Source: Lasioglossum baleicum (lineage: Eukaryota > Arthropoda > Insecta > Hymenoptera > Halictidae). Taken from it: a stretch of DNA of 64,000 nucleotides. Both the position numbers and the translations under genes were made by a program. Below, piece by piece: positions 1 to 8,720 of this stretch; within the stretch, counting starts at the first letter, position 1, and each line of letters starts with the position of its first letter. Location: NCBI RefSeq assembly GCF_051020765.1, contig NC_134940.1, positions 15,141,712 to 15,205,711 on the forward strand. The letters run 5' to 3'. Under the pieces are notes generated by a model, which ran no database searches, was not told where the DNA came from, and worked only from the letters and a program-made list of their open reading frames with translations.

Positions 1-115
1 ACAGGTCAGCGAAGGATCTGTTAACTCTAAAAATTGCTGTACTATTATTCACAATATTGTTTATATCATTAAATATGTCAGTGTCGAATCAAATTAAATA
101 TTTAGGTATTGTAGA
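1..115. repeat. Partial TTAA-type MITE
   Basis: The opening bases resemble the interior of the TTAA-flanked element at 16,611-16,857: both have a CTAAAAAT run, then ACCATTATTCA/ACTATTATTCA, then TTAAATATGT. The copy is cut by the window edge, so its terminus and target site cannot be seen. It has no coding content. Confidence 0.45.
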
Positions 116-489
116 GGTGTTATACAAACTTCAAATCCATAAAATTTTTTAAATTTCGAACGGAGATATTCTAGGTCGGAAGGAATATTTAATTTTCGAG
201 TGAAAATATCGTAGCTCCGAGTGCAAAGGTTAAAAAGTTCGCTGCAGAATTAAGCTGGATCGACTTTTTCTAGGTCGAACTTTGTCAATGATCGTATCGT
301 GTACTTCTCGAAGGAGCAATGGGTAAAAAATGAGCCGTTCTCTTGGAAATTGACGTTAAAATTCAGTTCATCGGCAATGAAGTTGATCGATTAGACGCAT
401 CGAGCAATCAAACAATTGCAAGGAAGAAATTGGAGAAATTGGTTGGGCGAAATATAAAACAGTACAAAATTTAAAAAATTCAAGAACTT
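116..489. repeat. Gene-free stretch with a three-copy dispersed repeat
   Basis: No gene is seen. Bases about 165-235 (CTAGGTCGGAAGGAATATTT, then TTTTCGAGTGAAAATA and GCTCCGAGTGCAAAGG) recur inverted at about 33,335-33,405 and in shorter form at 41,650-41,705. The ends of this repeat are not defined. Confidence 0.45.
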
Positions 490-605
490 TTTAATGTCGC
501 TTTTAATATAACAAAGTCGTTAAGGGATGAAATCAATTATTGTGTTACTCCTGCTTCCCACAATCAATGCAAAACATTTTTATTTTGCATAAAGATCCGC
601 AGTCT
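490..605 (-). mobile_element. MITE family A, right-end fragment
   Basis: It ends in GCATAAAGATCCGCAGTC followed by TA, the family A terminus. Read on the minus strand, the interior (a GGGAAGCAGGA stretch, then CCCTTAACGACTTCGTTA) matches the copies at 6.5 kb and 17.8 kb. It gives the uninterrupted sequence that another element splits at 6,616. The left terminus was not found, so it may be truncated. Confidence 0.7.
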
Positions 606-1369
606 AATTATAATCATTGTAAGGAAGCGTTGTAATATAATTATAACCGTTGTAATTAGACAGCAGATTTTTATGCAAACTAAGAAATTGTCTGTAATAA
701 TTGCAAGACACAGGATAAATATATATAAATAAATTATTATGTAAATATTATACTTAATAAATATACTTATTAAATAAATATAAATAAATATTATACTTCC
801 ATCGTGTTGTGAACGTACACTGTCTAACTTTTCCAGAATCAATTTCAAAGAATCATACTTCTCAAACAGATTAAGAAATGAGAATATCCTTGTAGTAGCT
901 GCTACTCTTTTCGGAAACTCTATACACGATTTCGATTACTACTAGAGTTCAACACGAGGACTACGGAGTTCTCTGCTCATAAATGGAACTGTTCCTCGGG
1001 GGATTAATTTTACGAGTTCGTTATATCTCTTGTCTATCGCCTATACTGCCAGCGGAACAGCGATGCTTGTAAGAACAGCGAAGTTCCAAACAGAAGTGCC
1101 TTTGGGAATCGTCGGATAGGAGCAAACTGGGGTAGATCTTTCCTGGACACCAACCCTCGGGTTAGATGCTGCAGAGTACCAAAGAAGAGAGAGGCCAAAT
1201 CGAGAAGTAGGTAAGAAATCCGGCGGACCCACAAAACATGGCCCTGCGATCGACGGACAGGATTCCCCGCTGCGAAAAGCAATTTGGGTGATTTCCCCAT
1301 ACAAAAGGATCGTTTACTGCCTTAGAAGATCCCGAGGAAGTTTTGATTTGACTCGGTCCATTTGTTCTG
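606..1369. other. Gene-free stretch
   Basis: AT-rich to about 800, with a degenerate inverted family A end near 655-675 (TTAGACAGCAGATTTTTATG). It is more GC-balanced from 900 to 1,300. Overlapping minus-strand frames at 1,034-1,304 are open in two phases at once and resemble no family, so I do not call them genes. Confidence 0.4.
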
Positions 1370-2597
1370 TTAACACATTATCGACCGGTGATTATTCCAT
1401 AATTTTGACAAATCTGCGGTACATGGCTAAACACTTCTTAATAGAACCTCGAACAGCAACAGCAATTTTCATTGTGAACTAACAAGTCACCCTCAATAAC
1501 GTCATTTAATAGTTCCATTTAAGATTACGATGTAAAAGAAAATTTCTATGCTTTCTTTTGGTACAGCACAATTATTGAAAGTCCTATTAACAGATCATCG
1601 ACGGGTGATTATTGCATAATTTTGACAAATCTATGGCACATGGCTAAACACTTCTTAATGGAACCTTGAACAGCAACAGCAATTTTCATTGTGAACTAAC
1701 AAGTCACCCTCAATAACGTCATTTAATAGTTCCATTTAAGATTACGATGTAAAAGAAAATTTCTATGCTTTCTTTTGGTACAGCACAATTATTGAAAATC
1801 CTATTAACAAGTTACCGATCAGTGATTATTGCATAATTTTGACAAATCTATGGTACATGGCTAAACACTTCTTAATGGAACCTCGAACAGCAACAGCAAT
1901 TTTCATTGTGAACTAACAAGTCACCCTCAATAACGTCATTTAATAGTTTCCATTTAAGATTACGATGTAAAAGAAAATTTCTATGCTTTCTTTTGGTACA
2001 GCACAATTATTGAAAGTCCTATTAACAGATCACCGACCGGTGATTATTGCATAATTTTGACAAATCTGCGGTACATGGCTAAACACTTCTTAATGGAACC
2101 TCGAACAGCAACAGCAATTTTCATTGTGAACTAACAAGTCACCCTCAATAACGTCATTTAATAGTTCCATTTAAGATTACGATGTAAAAGAAAATTTCTA
2201 TGCTTTCTTTTGGTACAGCACAATTATTGAAAATCCTATTAACAAGTTACCGATCAGTGATTATTGCATAATTTTGACAAATCTATGGTACATGGCTAAA
2301 CACTTCTTAATGGAACCTCGAACAGCAACAGCAATTTTCATTGTGAACTAACAAGTCACCCTCAATAACGTCATTTAATAGTTTCCATTTAAGATTACGA
2401 TGTAAAAGAAAATTTCTATGCTTTCTTTTGGTACAGCACAATTATTGAAAGTCCTATTAACAGATCATCGACCGGTGATTATTGCATAATTTTGATAAAT
2501 CTGCGGTACATGGCTAAACACTTCTTAATGGAACCTTGAACAGCAACAGCAATTTTCATTGTGAACTAACAAGTTACCCTCAATAACGTCATTTAAC
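1370..2597. repeat. Satellite array, ~217-bp monomer, MITE-derived
   Basis: Six head-to-tail monomers are marked by GATTATTGCATAATTTTGAC near 1,389, 1,607, 1,823, 2,041, 2,259 and 2,476. The array opens with TTAACACATTATCGACCGG, almost the left end of the lone TTAA-flanked element at 31,982-32,188, and the interiors align throughout. Monomers alternate: the third and fifth share AAGTTACCGATCAGTG and an extra T in AGTTTCCATTT, while the fourth and sixth share ACCGGTG with CTGCGGTACATGG. This suggests a two-monomer higher-order unit of about 435 bp. The last monomer is truncated. No coding capacity is seen. Confidence 0.88.
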
Positions 2598-2779
2598 ACG
2601 TTCGTTGCCAACAACGAGTTATCTCATAGGTCGAAGTGTGTGTTTAGGCTGTCATAAAACATTTTATCGCAAACACCTACTACGATATAACTCGTATAAT
2701 TAATCAAGCAATTAAAAATGATCTAAATTCAATATCTTTCCCATAGATACATGTGTTGTATTTTTATTTTACCGGTCAA

Positions 2780-2949
2780 CGTTTGATAATTTTACCGCGG
2801 TCCGCTGGGAGGCGGGGACGTTGATTGTTTATATTTTAGATTGTTTTGATTTAATAATTTTAATTTAATTGTATTTAAATAATGTATTTAATGTTCCTTG
2901 GGCGGCCCGATACCATTTGATCCACGGACCGGGGGTTGGGGACCACTGA
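2780..2949 (-). mobile_element. hAT-like terminal fragment (CAGTGGTCCCCAAC end)
   Basis: Read on the minus strand from 2,949 the sequence begins CAGTGGTCCCCAACCCCCGG and continues with GTCCGTGG and GGGCCGCCC, a GC-rich terminus of hAT type. Around 2,797-2,830 a second GC-rich piece (CCGCGGTCCGCTGGGAGGCG) may be the degraded opposite end. No transposase remains. Assignment rests on the terminal motif only. Confidence 0.5.
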
Positions 2950-4035
2950 TTTAAATGACACGATCTGACGAATAAGCTGTAGCGAAATATTCGCAGTGAA
3001 AAATAGACGAAAAAGCTGTATCAAAATATTCGCACTGAAAAATAAACGAGCTTCCCGATCGAGTTACTCGAGCTGTCTGCGAACGGAAAAAAAAAGGAAT
3101 GAAAATTAAACGACTCTCCGAACGGTAATAATACTCGAAGAATTCGCGAGGTTGAAATTGCATTCTGGCAGCTACAATGCTTTTGCATTATTTCAAATTG
3201 TAAGCATTACTCTTTGCACTAGAAAAAAAAAAGAGGAGGATTCTTTTGACGCATGCATGTGTGCGGCTCTCACGTTTTGCCGCCATTTTGATCCCCGATT
3301 GCATTCTCCATTCCCATGTATACGATGCAATATCGTCGAGTTGCATAACTGCTAGCTCGTTCACGAGGGTGAACACAAAGGCGGCTCCGATGCAATCATC
3401 TGCAATGTCATCCGTACCTTTAAACGTTTTTATATATTCTCTAATACTCGGCTTTACTTTCATTCCATCGAAACGGAAAAGTTTGTACTGGAATTGTGAT
3501 TATCCAATCTAATTACATCCGTTCACGTTTCTCGCCGGTTTTATGCGCGATAAAGTGAGTCTCCGATTACATTCAATTACTAACTGGTGAATTTCATTGC
3601 GACGAAACGTAATTAGATACGTTATTGTTAGACTGCGGATGTTTATGCAATTTCCAATTTTTCAGAAAGTCGAATCACGTAGAATCTTATTTTCTGCGGC
3701 ATTTTATATTCTAGCATTTTTTGAAAATTTTTAGTAGCCATGATTAATGTATAATTGGAAGGGAAATATTATAGCGAACACTAAATGTTTATACTTTCGT
3801 TTTTTAGTTCAATTAAATGTTATACGATTTTAGATTAAAATTCACAGATAAAATTAAGATATTTATTCATAGATTTATTGAGTAACATATTTTCCATCCT
3901 ATCATTTTTTGAATAAATGTATGAATGTCCTAATTTTATCTTTGAATTTTTTCCTATAGTACAACATAATAATACTCTCAGCGTCCATTAATTAGTTTTA
4001 TTATTTTTATTATTAACAAAGCCATGGAGAGCATT
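2950..4035. other. Gene-free stretch
   Basis: No supportable gene. A solitary family A terminus lies at about 3,631-3,650 (GACTGCGGATGTTTATGCAA). Frames at 3,152-3,512 overlap each other on both strands and have no recognisable domain. Confidence 0.4.
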
Positions 4036-4114
4036 TTCACAAAGGAAAAAGTTGCTTCAAACGACCTAAGTAATCGCCTGTTTCATGGAAATACATTTTC
4101 GGGACATCCTGTAC
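4036..4114. mobile_element. End of a hairpin element with CAGGGTGTCCC-type terminus
   Basis: CAAAGGAAAAAGTTGCTTCA followed after a gap by TTCGGGACATCCTGTAC matches the right terminus of the hairpin element at 31,218-31,579 (CAAAGGAAAATTTTGCTTCA and GGGACACCCTGTAT). Only one end is present. Confidence 0.5.
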
Positions 4115-4695
4115 CCGCTTCCGATGCAAATGGATAGCAACGTAAACAATATGTTCTAAAACAGAGTTCTTCGAACGAAAATATTCAAATATTTCTGTCT
4201 GCCCGCGGTGTGCTATTAAAGTGCCATCTTGTTAAGAGTTTGACGACGAAACTGGGTCGTGGAATAATTAATAACTTCCGGACAGAGAGAAGTTATTGAA
4301 AATGAAGTTTAAGAAGCGAGGATGTAGCACAATGTTAATAAGTTAGTTTCCTGTACAGAGATAACAAATTGAATCGCGGAAAATGTATTTAAGCTATTAA
4401 ATCTTTCTGCACTGGAAAAATACAATTGTATAATTAAGAAATTCGAGTTTTCGGATACGAGAGGCGGAAGAACTGCAAGCACGCGAAGAAAAGAACAAGA
4501 ATAATGCTGTTTAAGAGTCACTAAACGTTGCGACGAGAGTTTTGAACGATATCGGTTGCTTGAGTACGTTCAATGTATCCTACGTGTTACCGTGCAAAGT
4601 AATGAAGTCAGTAATTGGAGTAACTGGCTCGTAGCTGCTGCACACTGCAAGTTGCGGCACACAGACAGCCGAGATGACATCGTTAGCCGTCTACA
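4115..4695. other. Gene-free stretch
   Basis: I see no gene, RNA or recognisable repeat here. The minus frame at 4,309-4,521 is a chance frame in AT-rich DNA. Confidence 0.35.
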
Positions 4696-4696
4696 C

Positions 4697-4965
4697 AAAC
4701 GTAAATCAAGTTACAAATGCAATAGAGTTTAATTATTAAACAGCCGCAAATAGCACAACATTTTCCAATCTCTTTCCTAATAACTGGATTTCACGAATTT
4801 ATGTCAGAAATTAATAGGTGTCACTAAAAGCAGTAAAAACATTACAAGAATTTGCACAAGTTACATTGCTTTCAATCTATTAAGGATATTAAGACAGAAA
4901 TTAATCTTCTATTTCAGTTCAGTTTGTTGCAATTCAGCCAGATTATTTATATTTTGCAATAAAGA
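4697..4965 (+). repeat. Dispersed ~260-bp repeat, copy 1
   Basis: From CGTAAATCAAGTTACAAATG to the stretch ending GTTGCAATTCAGCC, this is closely similar to 50,536-50,795 in the same orientation, with only scattered substitutions and small indels. It carries no open frame and no obvious terminal inverted repeat. It is followed by a degenerate family A end (CAATAAAGATCCGCTGT). The class is unknown. Confidence 0.8.
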
Positions 4966-5146
4966 TCCGCTGTATTCTCGTGGGTAATCTTCTCGTAAAT
5001 AATAATATGAAAAAATGATACATACAAAATTTGCATGGTGTAGAGGGGGAAAAATATTGTGACGTAAACGCTTTTTATGTGTGCGAAGGTGTTTTGGTGA
5101 TTTCAAGGTCACCTTGATTCCTTTAATACGGTAGCGCGTTGTAACT

Positions 5147-5291
5147 AGTTGGGGCCTTGGGCAAAGTAGAATTTCGGGGCCCCCAATCCCAATAACTTTA
5201 TGAGAAGAACGTAGAATTTGGATCTTGGTTTGTGTTCGGGGCCCCTTTTGCTTGGGGCCCGGGAATTTACCCATAGGGTGACGCGCCACTG
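5147..5291 (-). mobile_element. hAT-like fragment (CAGTGGCG end)
   Basis: On the minus strand from 5,291 the sequence starts CAGTGGCGCGTCACCCTATG and continues through GGGCCCCAAG, GGGGCCCCGAA and GGCCCCAAC blocks. CAGTGGCG is a common hAT-type start. The opposite terminus was not found, so this is a fragment. It overlaps chance frames on both strands. Confidence 0.45.
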
Positions 5292-6515
5292 CTTTAATAT
5301 CTTGTTAACTATTAAATCAAGGACACACGAAGGTAAACACATTTCTCTAATAAAACAATCAGTGACATCAATACGAAATAATCAAAATAGACAAAACCAC
5401 CAGCGAAAACTACCGTGGCCGCCGCAAAAATGGACGCCAGAGTGTCTCTACCCACTTGTCTAACAAAAACCATTTATAAATAATTATCGAAATCTCCTTT
5501 ACCCCTTTAACTCGTCTTGCATAAAATTCACTGTGACCATAACCGCAAGGTCAGCATTCGTTTCACGCGGAAACGTTGGAATTTTTAATCGAACGGGGCG
5601 GGCAGCATATAAAATCGATCCGATTCAGATAAATACGGTCACTGGTAATTGAATCCATTGACATGTAATGGTCTGACACGGAGACTATTAATCACCGGTT
5701 ATCTACACCGCGCGTAGCCGCTCGTTAATATCGCAGACCGGGCTAAAAACTCGCTGTAATTGTTGATCATTAATTCGAGCGAGATTTTCTCGAAACATTA
5801 ATATCCATGGTGGAAACAGAGGAAAAAATGGAGAACCCCGGCCGGCACATCCAGGACTCTGAACTCCCAGTTGATAACCCAGTGATCGCTGGAGGCTCTT
5901 GTCCGGGCAAGATCCGCCGCGCGGCATCGTCGTGTAGTACTCGCGTCGTCGCCTTTCGCCTAAGATTCATTCGAGCCCCTGGCGATAATTATGTTACGCT
6001 TGATTACGTCCTGATTGTTCTATGAATACCAAGCCGCGGATAAGCCGTGTTCGCACATCTGTTTCGCCGGTGTACTACATATATCACAACGTCGATTCGA
6101 TTGCCACTAACGCTGTAATCGTACTCTCTTACCTGTCCGGCATTTCTCTCTCTCTATCTCTCTCTCTCTCTCTTGATCTCCCTTCTCGTCTTCTAATTAC
6201 CAACTTCCCCGAGACCGAGACTTCACAGTCGTATTTGCTTTAAGAACGTCCTATCGAGATTAATTTCATACATGCATGCGATTTGCATAAATTCAAGAGT
6301 CATTAGCGGCTCGCGTTTAACGAGATATGCATGAACACGTAATAGATCATGTATATTGGACTCTAAGAAGGTAGCTGCGACTGCGACGGACTGATATATT
6401 CTATCTACCCTCTTCTCAAGCTTGCCGCGTGCATTCCGGTTGAGCAAACCGTGCGTGCAGAGGATTTTGCGTTCGTTTCGGCAGCTTTCGAATGCAAAAA
6501 TCAACGGCTCGGAAA
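5292..6515. other. Gene-free stretch with CT microsatellite
   Basis: No gene recognised. A CT tract lies at about 6,146-6,174 and yields a spurious serine-leucine run in a plus frame. The region 5,700-5,970 is GC-richer and could be regulatory, but nothing specific supports that. Confidence 0.35.
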
Positions 6516-6526
6516 CTAATCAGAAG

Positions 6527-6905
6527 TTCATGCGAAATAAAGATCTTCTGTATTTATTGTGGGAGAAGCAGGAATAACATAAAAATTGATTTCATCCCTT
6601 AACGACTTCGTTACATTAACGCTAAACCTGCCGAGGTTTAAATGTAGCCGGTACATGTTGCGTTATAAGAATAACAAGATTAAATTTATTCGAACTTTGT
6701 GCGGTTCATATTATAATATTTGAGCTATTAAATATTATTTATTTAATCATTTACCACGAAAGCATCTTTATAATTCCAATAATTGAGCAATCAAAAATCT
6801 GGAACCGGTTATTTGACCGGTGGTGGTAGGTTTAGTGTTAAAAACGACATTTCGACAACCAATTTCTTCATAAATGCATAAAGATCCGCAGTCTTGTGAT
6901 TAGTA
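6527..6905. mobile_element. MITE family A, split by a TTAA element
   Basis: The left part (AAAGATCTTCTGTATTTATT, then GTGGGAGAAGCAGGAAT and CCCTTAACGACTTCGTTACA) and the right part (AAAACGACATT through GCATAAAGATCCGCAGTC) are continuous in other family A copies. Here they are separated by the element at 6,616-6,841. Directly after the right end a second terminus in opposite orientation (GACAGCGGATCTTTATG, about 6,910-6,926) suggests two copies lie tail to tail. Confidence 0.7.
6616..6841. mobile_element. TTAA-flanked MITE (piggyBac-like)
   Basis: The element is bounded by TTAA on both sides (6,616-6,619 and 6,838-6,841). Its inverted ends are TTAACGCTAAACCTGCC and, on the other strand, TTAACACTAAACCTACC. 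TTAA target choice with short inverted ends is typical of piggyBac-type elements. The copy at 505-530 shows the same site without the insertion. No coding capacity is present. Confidence 0.8.
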
Positions 6906-7156
6906 GACAGCGGATCTTTATGTAGAATACAAATTTTCTACCTAAATTGCAACAGACTGGAGTGAAATAGAAATTTATTTTCTTTCTTAACACTGAAACC
7001 ACCGAGCACTGAAAGCGATGAAAATGTTTCAGCTGATAAAAATGACGAGGCTCCATTTATTTAGATCTCGTGCGAATCTTATTGCAATATGCGCTTGCAT
7101 AAAGAAATTTATCGAATCATTTTCAAACAACGTCATAATTTCAATAATTATAAATA

Positions 7157-7353
7157 GACTGCGGATCTTTATGCATTTATATCAAAATTGAATAGATGAA
7201 ATTCAAAATTGTAGGAAAATTTGACAAATTGAAGATATCAACAGACGATTTCTCCTCTATTAAAATCAGTCAGGGAAGAAATAACATTCAATTTAGTTTC
7301 TATGTCTTGCAATCGACGCAGACAATTTTTATTTTGCACAAAGATCCGCAGTC
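7157..7353. mobile_element. MITE family A, complete copy (197 bp)
   Basis: It runs from GACTGCGGATCTTTATGCA to the inverted GCACAAAGATCCGCAGTC with TA on each side (7,155-7,156 and 7,354-7,355). The TA target suggests a Tc1/mariner-type origin. The interior is AT-rich and noncoding; the plus frame at 7,196-7,432 simply crosses it. Confidence 0.85.
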
Positions 7354-7365
7354 TAATTATAAAAT

Positions 7366-7414
7366 TACAAAAGTAAGACCGGTCATCTGTCCGGCGACGG
7401 TAGGTTCAGTGTTA
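7366..7414. mobile_element. TTAA-type MITE end
   Basis: ACGGTAGGTTCAGTGTTAA at the right side matches the right end of the element at 6,616-6,841. The preceding GACCGGTCATCTGTCCGG also matches. No left end is found, so it is a fragment next to the family A copy. Confidence 0.55.
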
Positions 7415-8063
7415 ACATGTTTAGTAGGTTGAAAATAATATAACAGCATTCCTAAATTCTTCCAATGCATTTACAACTTGAAATTACACCTACTCATTAT
7501 AGTCAGAAATGCATAAAATCCGCTGTCTATTAATTAGAGATGTTTGAATCAGAACGGGATTTCAGTTTCCGCAGAGAACGGCGATGGTATATCGTTGATC
7601 GGCACCGAAGGGGTTAATGCGGGCGACGATTACCTAACCAGAAACGATGCCGGCTAATATTGAAACGCACACGTACAGATGAAATCCGACTGCGACGTTT
7701 AAGTTGAAACTCGAGAGCGGCAACGAGCGCGGATTCAAGTTCAAATCCAAAACTCCGTAGAAATTCGTGGCGCGCCGCGTCGTGTCGCGTCGCCATAGAG
7801 CGTAATTACGAAACTAATTGGCCCGATGGTATCAGCGTATAATTAGTGTACCAGTGTCGCAGCAAAATGACAGAAGACATTACGGTCGAGACTCTCATTG
7901 GAATGTAGGATCGGATCGGAGGATCCACTACGTGCCATCGCGTTGCAATTATTGTCATCTGATTCCGTTAGAGGGTAACTACGGGTATCGCGGCGGGAGC
8001 AGCGCGTTGCGAAATCACAAAGGTGTTCGCGCGCGTCTCTCTCTCCCTCGCTTTCTCTCTCTC

Positions 8064-8106
<43 letters not shown>

Positions 8107-8461
8107 CAGAACGAGACGAGAGTATATGTGAATAACGATTTCGTTCAGCGGCCGTGGAAATGGCCGCCGCCGCGGTAATAACGCGAATCGCTGGGAAACG
8201 TTTTGCGCGCAAAACCCTTTACCGATGGACAAACGGACGCACACTGAGCTATTTCGCCCGAAAACCGGAAATCACTACTTCAGCGTTATGTACGAGGTCA
8301 AGGTCATGAAATGATCTCTAGCATGCTGATAGAAAAATTTAATATTAACGTTTAACATACTGGTACGCTTCATTCACTACGATTCTGAGCAGAGTCTAAT
8401 ATAAATATGTTATTCATTTATTTTTAAACCGAAATAAAATCCTATGTTGTTGTAATCGATG
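7415..8461. other. Gene-free GC-richer stretch with CT/AG microsatellite
   Basis: A degenerate family A end lies at about 7,508-7,530 (GCATAAAATCCGCTGTC). The region 7,600-8,240 is more GC-rich than its surroundings. At 8,038-8,104 a CT tract switches to an AG tract around TCTAGA, making a palindromic microsatellite. Frames here are serine-leucine or arginine-glutamate artefacts. Confidence 0.5.
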
Positions 8462-8720
8462 TACAGGGTGTCCCACTGCAACTGTCGAATGTTTGGAACG
8501 AAATTAATTTTAGTCGGCTACAAAAGTAAAGAAAAAATTCAAGAGAGAACATGAACAGTGATGGTCACCTCAATTTTTTTAAATGGCAGTAAATATTGTT
8601 TAGTAAATGATATTATTGCTCAGGTCAAGACTGCGACCTTGACATGATCTAAACAATGAGGTCTTAACAGTAAGACAGGCTAGAGTTGCTGATATTGATA
8701 TGATAGTACTTCTTGTATAC
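8462..8720 (+). mobile_element. Element with TACAGGGTGTCCCA end, copy 1
   Basis: It begins TACAGGGTGTCCCACTGC. Its interior (AAATGGCAGTAAATATTG, then AATGATATTATTGCT, then CTTGACATGATCTAAACAAT and GAGGTCTTAACAG) matches the reverse complement of 34,930-35,259. The right boundary is not resolved and no transposase is seen. The terminal motif is shared with otherwise different elements at 12,006, 31,218 and 59,100. Confidence 0.6.

Noticed and set aside
1370..2597. Regular spaced repeats that could suggest a CRISPR array
   Set aside because: Whole ~217-bp units are repeated without unique spacers, and one monomer exists elsewhere as a TTAA-flanked element. This is a eukaryotic satellite.
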